From Gloeocapsopsis dulcis (GTDB lineage: Bacteria > Cyanobacteriota > Cyanobacteriia > Cyanobacteriales > Chroococcidiopsidaceae), in contig NZ_CP119968.1 in the NCBI RefSeq assembly GCF_032163395.1, positions 1,969,501-2,033,500 of the forward strand: DNA of 64,000 nucleotides, read 5' to 3'. The stretch's first letter is position 1, and every line of letters starts with the position of its first letter. The notes under the pieces are model-generated. The model was not told the DNA's origin. It did no database searches and saw nothing but the letters and a program-made list of their open reading frames with translations. Positions 35,219 to 44,592 of the stretch are shown piece by piece. A program made the position numbers and the translations under genes.

Positions 35219-35402
35219 ACAGGGATGAGGAGCGAGGGGTGAGGGGTGAGGGAATCCTTACAGTTAAATTCAGGGGATTTACGAGCAAGATACAGAGTTT
35301 TGGACTGGTCTTGATCCAAATCACTTTTCCTCCTTGAACAAATTGGCACTTGTCGTATCCGTTTTAGGTTGAGCTTTCAGTTCCCCCGACCTCTGACCCC
35401 TT
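35219..35402. repeat. Short G-rich repeats after chlG
   Basis: GAGGAGCGAGGGGTGAGGGG (35226-35245) and, at the far end, the opposite-strand relative CCCCCGACCTCTGACCCC (35383-35400). These 'gggtgagggg' and 'ggggtcagaggtcggggg' units recur in this window at 32.6, 41.9, 46.9, 62.0 and 62.3 kb. Confidence 0.6.
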
Positions 35403-35642
35403 CTAGTCTTCGTGACGTAATTGCCAGGCGGCACCAATTGCAGCCCCTGCACCAGCAATGAAACCAGTACTAATTCCTTGGAGAGTATTAATGACGGGAT
35501 CTTGAGTTAAGCACTCACTTGTGACATTAGCAGCTTTTAAACACTGTTTGCTTTCTGCCCAGCTGGCAGTTCCTCCTAAAATGACTCCAGCGGCACTGCA
35601 AGAAACAATTAGTAATAAGAGGCGCTTTGTTTTTCTATCCAT
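35403..35642 (-). CDS. Small secreted or membrane-anchored protein of unknown function
   Basis: 79 residues. A basic start (M-D-R-K-T-K-R) leads into L-L-L-L-I-V-S-C-S-A-A-G-V-I-L-G-G-T-A-S-W-A-E, a Sec-type signal with likely cleavage after A-S-W-A. The mature part has two Cys residues (C-L-K-A and E-C-L-T) that could form a disulphide, and ends with a Gly/Ala-rich hydrophobic helix (G-F-I-A-G-A-G-A-A-I-G-A-A-W). I do not recognise a family. Confidence 0.6.
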   Translation of the reverse strand: MDRKTKRLLLLIVSCSAAGVILGGTASWAESKQCLKAANVTSECLTQDPVINTLQGISTGFIAGAGAAIGAAWQLRHED

Positions 35643-35706
35643 AGATGGATGCTAAAAATAATAAATTGCGATATCTCTTACCTAATTTACCCTGAAATTT
35701 CTAATT

Positions 35707-37539
35707 TCAATCAATTTCTAAATCAAAAAGTAAGCGAGCATAAATATCTAAAGGATCGTTGATCGCTTGTAAGGCGGCTATTTCGTTTTGAAATTTCTGC
35801 AATTCAGTTTTCAGGAGAACAGGCATAGATTGCTCAAAAGAATCGTCTTGAAATAGTAACCGCAGACTACTACCGAATTGTGTGAGCAGTCTTGCTTCAA
35901 AAGTACGGACTTCCGGATATTCTTGTAACTGCCAATTGTTGCCTAAATTAGCTTGCTTTGCAGCATACTGAATCGCCATATCCAGACCACCGATCTCATC
36001 AACTAATCCGACTTCCTTAGCTGCTAAACCTGACCATACTCGCCCCTGAGCAATTTCTGCTACTTTTGGTAGCGGTAGGTTACGTGCTTGCGCAACTCTG
36101 TTGAGAAAAATATTATACAATCGTTCTGCCGTCCGCTGCGATCGCGTAATTTCTTGCTCAGATAAAGGACGAGCGATCGTTTGGCTATCAGCGTAGCGAC
36201 CTGTTTTAATCGTATCCCAGGTAATACCATTATCATTAGCAAGCTGTTGGACGTTAAATCGCAATCCAAATACACCAATTGAACCTGTCACAGTATTTGG
36301 TTCAGCAAAGATGCGGTGAGCATCAGTCGCAATCCAGTAGCCACCAGAAGCTGCGTAATCACCCATTGAGACAACAACAGGCTTAACTTGGCGCGTCAGT
36401 TGTAACTCGCGCTGAATTTCTTCAGAAGCTGTCGCACTACCACCACGACTATTCACCCGCAAAACAACGGCTTTGACTTGATCGTCTTGACGAAGTGTGC
36501 GGATTGTTCTCGCAAAGCGATCGCTTCCTACTTGCCCTGTACCACCTTGCCCATTGACAATTGTTCCTTCGGCATAAACAACAGCAATCTTGTTACGATG
36601 ATTGCGTTCTGCCCGCCTTCTACCCAACTGCGCATAGCTTGGTAAGCTGATTTGCCGAAACGTGCGACTTTCCTTGGTTTCTCCTGTTAACTGCTTTAAT
36701 CGTTGTAAAACCTCATCAAAATAACCGACTTGATCGACTAAACCACTTGCTTGTGCTTCATCGGGTAACAAAATACCTTGATTGTCGGCGATCGCTTGTA
36801 GTTGTGATGTACTAACCTGGCGGCTGTTACTCACTGCATTCAACCATTCTCCCCAAACATCACCTAACAGGCGTTGTAATTGTTGGCGATTTTCGGGGCT
36901 TAACTGCGATCGCGTAAAAGGTTCAACCGAACCCTTGAATTTACCTACTCGAATCACTTGAACGCCAACACCATATTTTCCTAAAGCACCAGCAAAAAAT
37001 ACAGGTTGACTACTCAATCCGTTCAGTTCCATTGCCCCCAAAGGGTTCACAATGATTTCACTAGCAACTGAACTCAAATAATAATCTTTTTGTCGCCATT
37101 CTGTATTGTAAGCAACAATTGTTTTTCCAGAAGCCCGAAATCTTTCTAACGCTTGGCGCACTTCTTTCAATGTAGCAAAGCCGGCATTACTACTTTCGCC
37201 AGTACTACGACTACCATCCAGATACAAGCCAACAATGCGATTATCCTGCTGCGCTTGTTCTAAAGCGTCCAATACTGTACGCAAACTAGCCCGATTACTT
37301 TCTTCTCCCGATAGCGTTTGCAGAATTGCACTAGTGTTGGAACTTGGCTGCGCATCAGTAATATTCAACGATAAATCAAAAACAAGGACTGATTGCTCTT
37401 TTAGTTGTGGTCCCGTGTCTCTAGATGCTACGACAACAAGTAACAACAGTACTCCACCAATTCCTACACCAACAAAGATTAACAGTCCCAGTAGCGTTCC
37501 AATAATACTGGCAAAGGTTTGTTTGAAAAAGTTACGCAT
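35707..37539 (-). CDS. sppA: Signal peptide peptidase SppA, 67 kDa type
   Basis: 610 residues, the long two-domain form. One N-terminal transmembrane helix (T-L-L-G-L-L-I-F-V-G-V-G-I-G-G-V-L-L-L) anchors it. The N-domain holds the general-base Lys in Y-N-T-E-W-R-Q-K-D-Y-Y-L-S-S. The C-domain carries the nucleophile Ser in G-D-Y-A-A-S-G-G-Y-W-I-A, followed by T-V-T-G-S-I-G-V-F-G. It degrades cleaved signal peptides; the cyanobacterial enzyme has been linked to thylakoid and light acclimation. The M23 peptidase gene lies 195 bases upstream on the same strand, with a repeat between. Confidence 0.96.
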   Translation of the reverse strand: MRNFFKQTFASIIGTLLGLLIFVGVGIGGVLLLLVVVASRDTGPQLKEQSVLVFDLSLNITDAQPSSNTSAILQTLSGEESNRASLRTVLDALEQAQQDNRIVGLYLDGSRSTGESSNAGFATLKEVRQALERFRASGKTIVAYNTEWRQKDYYLSSVASEIIVNPLGAMELNGLSSQPVFFAGALGKYGVGVQVIRVGKFKGSVEPFTRSQLSPENRQQLQRLLGDVWGEWLNAVSNSRQVSTSQLQAIADNQGILLPDEAQASGLVDQVGYFDEVLQRLKQLTGETKESRTFRQISLPSYAQLGRRRAERNHRNKIAVVYAEGTIVNGQGGTGQVGSDRFARTIRTLRQDDQVKAVVLRVNSRGGSATASEEIQRELQLTRQVKPVVVSMGDYAASGGYWIATDAHRIFAEPNTVTGSIGVFGLRFNVQQLANDNGITWDTIKTGRYADSQTIARPLSEQEITRSQRTAERLYNIFLNRVAQARNLPLPKVAEIAQGRVWSGLAAKEVGLVDEIGGLDMAIQYAAKQANLGNNWQLQEYPEVRTFEARLLTQFGSSLRLLFQDDSFEQSMPVLLKTELQKFQNEIAALQAINDPLDIYARLLFDLEID

Positions 37540-37604
37540 TGAAAGAAGCTATAGCGTGTTTCCACACTAGTTTAATCGAGTTGAGAGAAGACTAAGAGGA
37601 GAGA

Positions 37605-37665
37605 GTAGAGTTTTGAGTTTTGAACTTTAAGTTTTGTTCGCGCAGCGTGCCGGAGGCATTTATTA
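37605..37665. repeat. Composite dispersed repeat upstream of sppA
   Basis: AGAGTTTTGAGTTTTGAACT (7-base 'ttttgag' type, 37608-37627) is followed by GTTCGCGCAGCGTGCCGGAG (37636-37655). Parts of both motifs return at 62.05-62.09 kb in reverse orientation and order, so this is one composite element present at least twice. Confidence 0.7.
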
Positions 37666-37734
37666 AAGAACTTGCTCAACTCTCTTAAACTCATAACTCC
37701 AGTCTTCCCTACACCCCTGCACAAGAAGCTTCTT

Positions 37735-39030
37735 TTAACTTCTATCTGTCTCTTGCTGCGATCGCGCAGTTTTGAGGACTTCGACAAGCTGAGTCAAAGC
37801 GTACTCTAACTCAAAGCCAGGATCGCTAGCGACCCACCCATCAGGAGTAAGATGTCTGGTTTCAAAGTGGAGGTGGGGACCTGTGGAATTACCTGTGCTG
37901 CCAACCAGTCCAATCACAGTTCCTTGTTTTACTTTCTCACCAGGTTTGACAAAAGTTTCAGATAAGTGAGCGTAGAGTGTTTGGTGTGGAGGATGATCTA
38001 AAGGTGATTCTGCTGCTTTAGATAATTTTTCAGATACTTCATGGTCGAGGACAACCGTTAAACCATAACCACCTAAAAAGTCAGAGACCGCAACATTTCC
38101 GGTGTAAGCTGCTAGCACTGGTGTGCCCATAGGTGCGCCTAAGTCTGTTCCGCTGTGAAAACGGCGATCGCCTGCAATGGGATGAATTCGCCAGCCAAAT
38201 AAAGAGGTAATTGGGGCGGGAATTGTCAGAGGAAACAGTAAACCAGTATTTCTCCTACTGAGTTGTCCCTGGCGCAGCGTCCGGTTGTAGTAAGCTTGCG
38301 TACTAGGAGAGATACTTTGATTGACAAGGGCGATCGCTTGTTGAATATATGCAGGTGGTTTTTTGGCGTCACTGGCTTTTGTAACCTGTGTGCGACTACC
38401 CACCACTGGCGACACACTTGCAATTTGATTACTTGTCTTTGGTATTCGCGTCAACTGCGATCGCGAATTGCTAATAGCAACTTTAGGGCGGCTGGCTGAA
38501 TTACTACAAACACTTGCACCACCTTGCCCACTGCGGACAACAGCGCGACATCCTGTGGAGCGTTCTGACAGCACTACTGCGCTGGGTGGTTCATACTTGG
38601 TAGCACCGATACTATAATTTGTTGGATCAATATGAGATTTACTAAAGTCTGGTGTCTGGTTGCTTGCCGTTTTTTGGCTAGTAGATTGACGCGGTTGTGT
38701 TTGAACTGTTTTAGGTACAGGAGGAGTTGATCTGCTGGGAACAGATGAAGTAGCTGGTACTTTTGGCTTAACTGGAACTGCAGGAGAAGCTAGTTTTTGG
38801 CGTAATCTTTCAACTCTGGCTTGGTGCGCATCGGCTGCTGGAGCCGCCGAGACAGATGAAAGTTGTGAGTTTTCTTTGATAGGAACAACTATATCGATAC
38901 TTTCCTGTGCAAATCCTGGTTTATGACTGAGGAGGCTAACTATACCAAGACAAGTCAAACTTGGTAATAGCAGCGAGTGCCGCCGAAGATAAGATGAAGG
39001 CGTGTTGGCATTTTTATTTCGCTGGTTCAT
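37735..39030 (-). CDS. M23 family peptidoglycan DD-metalloendopeptidase
   Basis: 431 residues. An N-terminal hydrophobic segment (H-S-L-L-L-P-S-L-T-C-L-G-I-V-S-L-L) serves as signal or anchor. A long Ser/Pro/Thr-rich linker (70-260) contains the coiled stretch A-R-V-E-R-L-R-Q-K-L. The LytM domain (~295-415) has the zinc ligands: H-S-G-T-D (H-x3-D), then H-L-H-F-E (H-x-H), with Y-A-H-L-S and S-T-G-N-S-T-G-P in between. It cleaves peptidoglycan cross-links in the periplasm during growth or division. Confidence 0.92.
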   Translation of the reverse strand: MNQRNKNANTPSSYLRRHSLLLPSLTCLGIVSLLSHKPGFAQESIDIVVPIKENSQLSSVSAAPAADAHQARVERLRQKLASPAVPVKPKVPATSSVPSRSTPPVPKTVQTQPRQSTSQKTASNQTPDFSKSHIDPTNYSIGATKYEPPSAVVLSERSTGCRAVVRSGQGGASVCSNSASRPKVAISNSRSQLTRIPKTSNQIASVSPVVGSRTQVTKASDAKKPPAYIQQAIALVNQSISPSTQAYYNRTLRQGQLSRRNTGLLFPLTIPAPITSLFGWRIHPIAGDRRFHSGTDLGAPMGTPVLAAYTGNVAVSDFLGGYGLTVVLDHEVSEKLSKAAESPLDHPPHQTLYAHLSETFVKPGEKVKQGTVIGLVGSTGNSTGPHLHFETRHLTPDGWVASDPGFELEYALTQLVEVLKTARSQQETDRS

Positions 39031-39149
39031 TCATTCCTCTCAGTTACTGTTAGTTCGCCTTGGTGAAGAATTATACTGGTTTGTCTCGTGTCAGGGAAGA
39101 GGGGTTAGGTATGAAGAAGTAGGACTTAATGAAATCTATGATGTAGTTT

Positions 39150-39953
39150 TCAGTAGTAAACTTCACAACTACCTACTTCCTCAGGTTCCTCGTAGCCCAA
39201 ACTGATTGCCCCGACTGGCAACAAAACTTCTCTACTGTCGTGGTATAGACGCACTCGCAAGTTGCCATTGACAGCGACGCCAATAATCGTTCCTGAGTGC
39301 CCATCAATCGTAACAGTACGACCTATACTTGTCAGAAGTTTTTCGTAGGCTGGAAGGATTTCATTTCCTGCTTCGCATCCGGCTGTAATTCCCAGGATTG
39401 TTACTGCAGCAAGCGTTTCTAAAGAAAACATGGCTGTTTCGGTTTGATGCATCAGAAATGAGCGTAAATTAATTCCTGTTTTGGGAACAGGGTTAGCCCA
39501 ATTAATGCCAACGCCAATAACAGCTTGAGTGATTTTTCCACCACAAATTTTAGTTTCAGTTAAAATTCCACCGAGTTTACGTCCACATAGAATCAAATCA
39601 TTAGGCCATTTTAAGGAGACAGGAATACCGCGATCGCGTAAGGCGGTAGCAATTCCCCAAGCACTACCCATAGTCAATTGATAGCTGTGGATAGCGTTAG
39701 TTTGAGGTGCGATCGCATAAGAAAGATATAATCCTCCTGCTTCAGAAGTCCATTGCCGTCCCCATTGTCCTCGTCCCGCAGTTTGCTGTTGTGCGATCGC
39801 GATTGTGGCTGGTTTGGCTCCTTGGCTCAACAGTTGCCATAACACTGTGTTTGTTGAGGAAACAGATTTATATAAATGGATGCAATACCGCTGCAATGCT
39901 TTATTATCTATAGCTGTTAAAATTGCTTCTAACTGTTGCTGATTCAAACTCAT
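39150..39953 (-). CDS. birA: Biotin--[acetyl-CoA-carboxylase] ligase
   Basis: 267 residues from the ATG at 39953 (M-S-L-N-Q-Q-Q-L-E-A-I); the frame open to 40025 reads through an intergenic repeat ('ttcaaaactcaaactcaaaa' type) and is not expected to be translated. The biotin-binding signature A-G-R-G-Q-W-G-R-Q-W, L-K-W-P-N-D-L-I-L and K-L-G-G-I-L-T-E are present, with the C-terminal SH3-like domain (G-R-T-V-T-I-D-G-H-S-G). No N-terminal DNA-binding domain, so it is a ligase only. It attaches biotin to the AccB subunit. Confidence 0.95.
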   Translation of the reverse strand: MSLNQQQLEAILTAIDNKALQRYCIHLYKSVSSTNTVLWQLLSQGAKPATIAIAQQQTAGRGQWGRQWTSEAGGLYLSYAIAPQTNAIHSYQLTMGSAWGIATALRDRGIPVSLKWPNDLILCGRKLGGILTETKICGGKITQAVIGVGINWANPVPKTGINLRSFLMHQTETAMFSLETLAAVTILGITAGCEAGNEILPAYEKLLTSIGRTVTIDGHSGTIIGVAVNGNLRVRLYHDSREVLLPVGAISLGYEEPEEVGSCEVYY

Positions 39954-39954
39954 T

Positions 39955-40045
39955 TGGGTTTTGGGTAATAGGTAATGGGGAGTTATGAGGTAAGAAAATT
40001 CTTTTAATTCAAAACTCAAACTCAAAATTCAAAACTTTTAAATTA
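39955..40045. repeat. Dispersed repeats between birA and pgeF
   Basis: GGGTTTTGGGTAATAGGTAA (39956-39975) is the 'gtaat' type also seen at 10.6 kb; AAACTCAAACTCAAAATTC (40012-40030) is the 'ctcaaaa' type seen at 37.6 and 62.0 kb. This is the shared upstream region of the divergent birA and pgeF genes. Confidence 0.6.
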
Positions 40046-40074
40046 CGTTTATTTTCACCTCAACTTATTTATCG

Positions 40075-40854
40075 ATGCATACTTGGCACTGGCAAACATG
40101 GCAAGGCTTACCATATCTTACTTGTAGTCTTTTAGAACCTTGGTTACATGGTTTTTTTACCCAGCAGTTTTGGTCGCGTTCTCCCGCAGAACTTGTAGAA
40201 GTATTCCAACCAACGGCTGAAGTTTATCGAGTAAAACAGGTGCATGGCAATGTTGTACTGACTCCTGCAGAAATTACCCAAACAGATGCAGACCAAGAAT
40301 CCTTACCACCAGCTGATGGCGTTGTGACAGAACAAGCAGGGCAGTCAGTGTGGGTAGCAAGCGCTGACTGTACACCAGTATTGATCGCTGATTCTCGAAC
40401 TGGGCAAACTGCGGCAGTACACTCTGGGTGGCGCGGAACAGCGGCAAAAATTGTCACTGTAGCGATCGCTCGTTTGCAAACTCAGGGTAGTCAATTAGCC
40501 GATTTACGCATTGCCTTAGGACCAGCAATTTCAGGCGCAGTTTACCAAGTTTCTACTCAAGTAGCGGCTCAAGTTGGCGCGACTGTGCATGGCTCTCATG
40601 ATGAGGAGGTGATTTTAAATATATTGCAGCGCTTGCCTGATGCGCCGATACTACCAGACCCTGAACCTGGACGTGTACGATTGGATGTGCGGCGTGTGAT
40701 TGCTCTGCAGTTAGAACATTTGGGCATTAATTCAGAACAAGTCGCGATCGCTCCTTACTGCACTTATCAAGAGCCACAATGTTTCTTTTCTTACCGCCGC
40801 GATCAGCAAAAAAAAGTGCAATGGTCAGGAATTGTCAGTAAAAACGTTAATTAA
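40075..40854 (+). CDS. pgeF: Peptidoglycan editing factor / YfiH-type laccase-domain protein
   Basis: 259 residues, normal length. Conserved metal ligands are visible: K-Q-V-H-G-N (His), A-S-A-D-C-T-P-V-L (Cys) and A-A-V-H-S-G-W-R-G-T (His). The family, earlier called multicopper polyphenol oxidase or DUF152, has purine-nucleoside phosphorylase and adenosine deaminase activity in some members. In E. coli, YfiH removes wrongly incorporated residues from peptidoglycan precursors. C-terminal F-F-S-Y-R-R-D is the standard ending. Confidence 0.94.
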   Translation: MHTWHWQTWQGLPYLTCSLLEPWLHGFFTQQFWSRSPAELVEVFQPTAEVYRVKQVHGNVVLTPAEITQTDADQESLPPADGVVTEQAGQSVWVASADCTPVLIADSRTGQTAAVHSGWRGTAAKIVTVAIARLQTQGSQLADLRIALGPAISGAVYQVSTQVAAQVGATVHGSHDEEVILNILQRLPDAPILPDPEPGRVRLDVRRVIALQLEHLGINSEQVAIAPYCTYQEPQCFFSYRRDQQKKVQWSGIVSKNVN

Positions 40855-41758
40855 AAAAGTTTTTTCATCAATTTTTAATGTATAATTTATTTTAATGCAA
40901 TTAAAAATACTTAAGTAATAACCGAAACCAATTACATACATAGATCATTCGTTATCCGTACTTAACAAATACTTTGTATTTTATTGGCTAATTTTTACAA
41001 TATTTTTATAATAAATTGGCTTTTATTTAGTTAAGCTATAAACATATTCAGGGATAACTAAATTAAACTCTATATACCGAACTAGACGCCTTTAGAGAAC
41101 AACCTCTAGAGGCGTTTATGGTTTGATAACCTAGTTGGTTTAAACCAAATTTCTAAATTAAAAATGCCAAAGGCTACACATCAACTTAAGCAACCATTTT
41201 GGCAAAAAGATTATGCAAATTAAATGCTTGTTATTTAAAATGTCAGTTTTTGTGGGACACTTGCCTATTTAAGGCTATTTCTCAATATCAAGTTAGCACA
41301 AGGTTAAGTTATTTTACCTATCTGCTGAGGCTGGAGCCAGCTTAGTTCAATGCTATGAGCTAATCAAATTATCTTTTAGTCTACTAAATCCAAGTTGAAA
41401 TTACCATAACTATTGTGAACAAAAAAGTAATAAACAATACAGTAATAACTTCATAATCTTCTTTTTCAAAAATCATGCTTTTTCCTTTTTGGGTTAACTT
41501 ACTTAGTCATTTCAGCATAATTGATTTTGCTTTTTAAATGACTTGTAGAAAACACTAAAAGTTATATGAAGATTTAGTCAAGGATAGGCAATATAAAATC
41601 ACATAAAATATAACTTCAGTTTGCTTTTCTTGACTTTTGTAACAATTTTAATAGCAGATTTGCTAGCTTTTAAATCAACACAGAATGTCAATTAACATCT
41701 GATCCCTCGTCTTAAACCCAGAGTTTTGCTGTGAGTTTATCTGTAACAGTCTTACCAT
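40855..41758. other. Gene-free AT-rich stretch
   Basis: About 900 bases without a convincing gene. The base composition is much richer in A+T than the flanking genes. It contains one strong hairpin (41085-41116) and poly-T and poly-A runs, and leads into a broken pentapeptide gene. It could hold a small RNA, an old transposon scar, or decayed coding sequence; nothing more specific can be supported. Confidence 0.6.
41085..41116. terminator. 13-bp hairpin in the gene-free stretch
   Basis: GACGCCTTTAGAG-(AACAAC)-CTCTAGAGGCGTT forms a 13-pair stem with two G-T wobbles and a 6-base loop. The short T run is weak in both directions (TTTATGG on the plus side), so it may be a terminator for pgeF read-through or part of an RNA structure. 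Confidence 0.5.
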
Positions 41759-41970
41759 TTGCAGAATTTGGCAGTGAATCAACATGAACTTCTGCGTTTG
41801 GAACAGTCATTTGTTGCGCGCTATGCTGATTTGAGCCAGGCAAACTTAAGTAAAGCGAATCTTACACTGAATTTAAGAGCAGATGACGATCGCAATACAC
41901 ATTTTCCGGAAAATTTTGACCCTGCGAGTGTGGAGATGAAACAGAGATCAGAGGTCGGAGGTCGGGGGTT
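41759..41970 (+). pseudogene. Remnant of a pentapeptide-repeat protein C-terminus
   Basis: In one frame the stretch reads L-L-R-L-E-Q-S-F-V-A-R-Y-A-D-L-S-Q-A-N-L-S-K-A-N-L, with A(D/N)LxxANL pentapeptide pattern. A short gap follows, then T-H-F-P-E-N-F-D-P-A-S-V-E-M-K, the typical closing motif of cyanobacterial pentapeptide proteins. Only ~60 residues survive, with no proper start codon (TTG at best), and the frame then runs into a G-rich repeat (GAGGTCGGAGGTCGGGGG at 41949-41966). I read it as a decayed gene. Confidence 0.5.
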
Positions 41971-41971
41971 A

Positions 41972-42649
41972 TCACTCAATACCGTCAAGTGCTTGTATGA
42001 CATTAGCAGTGGTTGCCGTCCAACCAACGATTCCACCCTGGGCGCGAATCATTTCTAAGGTAGATTGTCTGAATTGAGGGAAATAGCTGGCGGTAGCATC
42101 TTCAACAAGTAAGCATTCAAAACCGCGATCGTTGGCTTCGCGCATTGTTGTTTGCACGCAGACTTCAGTGGTGACTCCAGTGATAATTAGGTGTGTAATT
42201 CCTTGTTTGTTTAAATGAGATTCCAACTGAGTTTGGTAAAAAGCGCCTTTACCTGGTTTAGAAATGACGGTTTCATTAGCAATCGGTTGTAGTTCAGGAA
42301 TAATTGCATTTCCTGGTTCTCCCAGAACTAATATGCGTCCCATTGGTCCTGCATCGCCAATTTTTAGTGTACTGTTGCCTCGGTGTAATTTTGATGGTGG
42401 ACAATCAGATAAATTAGGCTGATGCCCTTCAATTGTGTAAAAAATAGGTAATTGGAGTTCACGAAAGATTTTGAGTAAACGTTTAGTTGTAGGAATAATC
42501 GCACTTAAGTAACTAACATCATTTCCTAATGCTTCCCCAAATCCACCAGGTTCTAAAAAGTCGCGCTGCATATCGATAATCAGCAACGCTACTTTCTGCA
42601 AATCCGAGGGAAGTTCGTAATCATAAGGTTGTGCAGGAATTAAGTTCAT
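41972..42649 (-). CDS. Isochorismatase-like cysteine hydrolase (second copy)
   Basis: 225 residues from the ATG at 42649, which overlaps the cupin stop codon (ATGA). Catalytic triad of the family: Asp in [10 protein letters not shown], Lys in S-K-P-G-K-G-A-F-Y, Cys in T-T-E-V-C-V-Q-T-T. The closest relatives I recognise are amidohydrolases of the biuret/ureidoacrylate type rather than isochorismatases. A homologue of the same family lies two genes upstream (44589-45347); about half of the core motifs are identical. It is the last gene of the transporter operon. Confidence 0.88.
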   Translation of the reverse strand: MNLIPAQPYDYELPSDLQKVALLIIDMQRDFLEPGGFGEALGNDVSYLSAIIPTTKRLLKIFRELQLPIFYTIEGHQPNLSDCPPSKLHRGNSTLKIGDAGPMGRILVLGEPGNAIIPELQPIANETVISKPGKGAFYQTQLESHLNKQGITHLIITGVTTEVCVQTTMREANDRGFECLLVEDATASYFPQFRQSTLEMIRAQGGIVGWTATTANVIQALDGIE

Positions 42650-42996
42650 AGCAACACAGGTTTTTCCCAAATTGCTAAAACAATACAGCCAGTTTCACTG
42701 GTGACGGTGTGACTTGTACCAGGAGGATTAATGACTAAAGTTCCCGTTTGATGATTGCCATTGCGATCGCTTTGCGAACCAGACAAAACGAAAATGTGTT
42801 CAAAACCGACGTGTTCGTGTTTGGGTACAGTTGCACCAGGTTGATACCGTAATAGTGCCGCTGCTGCTCCTTGATCGCCATCTTGGTAAAAGCGATAAAT
42901 ATCGACTCCAGGACGAAAAGGTTCCCACCGTAAATCATCATGCCACGCGGCAATATTAAGTAAGTTCTTGAGTGTTAAAACTTGCATAGTTGTCAT
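42646..42996 (-). CDS. Cupin-domain protein (ChrR-like)
   Basis: 116 residues; M1 and M4 (42987) are both possible starts. Single cupin barrel: [23 protein letters not shown] contains the metal-binding H-x-H-x5-E-H pattern, and [11 protein letters not shown] is the second cupin motif. Similar small cupins accompany amidohydrolases and may act as metal-dependent enzymes or ligand sensors. Translationally coupled to the following hydrolase. The role is not known. Confidence 0.85.
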   Translation of the reverse strand: MTTMQVLTLKNLLNIAAWHDDLRWEPFRPGVDIYRFYQDGDQGAAAALLRYQPGATVPKHEHVGFEHIFVLSGSQSDRNGNHQTGTLVINPPGTSHTVTSETGCIVLAIWEKPVLL

Positions 42997-43026
42997 TCGT
43001 AATTATTTATTCTCCCCTGACCTCTC

Positions 43027-44592
43027 CTAATGTCCTGCCATGCATTGACCAATGGTAGTAATATCAGCATCCGCGATCGCACTTTCATAAACAAATTTGC
43101 CTTCACTGATGACAACAATGCGATCGGCAAGCGCGAGAAGTTCGTTTAAATCTTCACTGACTAATAGCACTGCAACACCGCGATTACGGGCGGCGACAAT
43201 TTGAGTGTGAATATATTCGACAGCGCCAAAATCTAAACCATAACAAGGGTTTGCGGCGATGAGTAAGTTGATGCGATCGCTTGATAATTCACGGGCTAAT
43301 ACAGTACGCTGTACGTTGCCGCCAGAGAGATTGCCAACGGGTGCATCGACTGAAGAGGTTTTTATTGAAAAGTTACTGACTAAATCTTTAGCAGCTTCGC
43401 GCATTGCTTTGAGAACTAGTAACCAACCACATGAAGCTTGCGGCGGACGATCAAAGGTACGTAATGCTAGATTTTCAGCAACACTCATGTGTGGAACACA
43501 CGCATTGCGTAACGGTTCTTCTGGAAGTGCAAAGACGCAATGACGAAACATCTCAGCACGAGTAGCAGTATAGATTTCTCCGTTGACAAATATTTGTCCT
43601 TGAGTAGCGGGACGTTGACCTGCTAAGACTTCGACTAATTCGCGTTGACCATTACCAGAAACTCCCGCAATCCCGACAATTTCGCCACTGTGGACAGTTA
43701 AATTGACTCCATTGACAGCGGTTAAGCCATTGTCTTTATTGGCGTGGATATTTTTGATTTCTAAAACCGGAGTTGTTGCAACTAATGCTGTCTTGTCAAG
43801 CTGCTGAGTTTCGCGGCGTTCCCCTAGCATCATCGTTGCTAAGTCAGATAGTGATAAATCTTTAACTAAGCCATGACCTGCAAATTTACCTTTACGCAAG
43901 ATAGTCACTTCATCGACAAATGCCATCACTTCCCGAAATTTATGACTAATCATCAGTACACTCAAGTTTCCCGCTTGGACTTCGTTGCGGAGTAAGCCCA
44001 AGACTTCGTCAGCTTCCTGGGGAGTTAACACCGATGTTGGTTCATCTAAAATTAGGATGCGACTTTGTAAATATAGTTGTTTGAGAATTTCTAGCTTTTG
44101 CTTTTGTCCCGCAGCCAACTGCATTACCGGAGTATCAAGATCAACTTGAAAAGGTGCACCTTGCATAAACGCTTTGAGATGTGCGTACTCGGCTTTCCAA
44201 TTAATCAAGTTGCGGTTATCGTACCGCGACAACACCAAATTTTCTGCAACCGTCATTGCGGGGACTGAAGTAAAGTGTTGATATACCATGCCAATGCCGT
44301 ATTTATGGGCATCACGGGGACTAGAAATATTACGCGATCGCTTGTCAATTAATACATCACCTTTGTCAGGAGTATAGAAACCCATAACGCACTTAACTAA
44401 CGTACTTTTACCCGCGCCATTTTCTCCTAAAAGTGCGTGAAACGTTCCAGGCTTGAGATGTAGTGAGACATTATCTAGCGCCATCATTGCGCCAAATCTT
44501 TTTGTCATATTTACCACTTCTAAATCGGGTGGTAAGCTTACTTGATTGATAGATTGTTGATTTTGAATTACAGAGTCTGTCAATCCTGTCAT
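43027..44592 (-). CDS. ABC transporter ATPase, double domain, BMP/nucleoside type
   Basis: 521 residues, two fused ATPase domains as in RbsA and NupO. N-domain: Walker [10 protein letters not shown], signature L-A-A-G-Q-K-Q-K-L, Walker [11 protein letters not shown]-domain: G-V-S-G-N-G-Q-R-E (degenerate Walker A), L-S-G-G-N-V-Q-R-T, and [13 protein letters not shown] in which the catalytic Glu is absent, usual for this family. It powers the two permeases encoded upstream. The ATG overlaps the stop codon of the preceding hydrolase (ATGA). Confidence 0.95.
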   Translation of the reverse strand: MTGLTDSVIQNQQSINQVSLPPDLEVVNMTKRFGAMMALDNVSLHLKPGTFHALLGENGAGKSTLVKCVMGFYTPDKGDVLIDKRSRNISSPRDAHKYGIGMVYQHFTSVPAMTVAENLVLSRYDNRNLINWKAEYAHLKAFMQGAPFQVDLDTPVMQLAAGQKQKLEILKQLYLQSRILILDEPTSVLTPQEADEVLGLLRNEVQAGNLSVLMISHKFREVMAFVDEVTILRKGKFAGHGLVKDLSLSDLATMMLGERRETQQLDKTALVATTPVLEIKNIHANKDNGLTAVNGVNLTVHSGEIVGIAGVSGNGQRELVEVLAGQRPATQGQIFVNGEIYTATRAEMFRHCVFALPEEPLRNACVPHMSVAENLALRTFDRPPQASCGWLLVLKAMREAAKDLVSNFSIKTSSVDAPVGNLSGGNVQRTVLARELSSDRINLLIAANPCYGLDFGAVEYIHTQIVAARNRGVAVLLVSEDLNELLALADRIVVISEGKFVYESAIADADITTIGQCMAGH

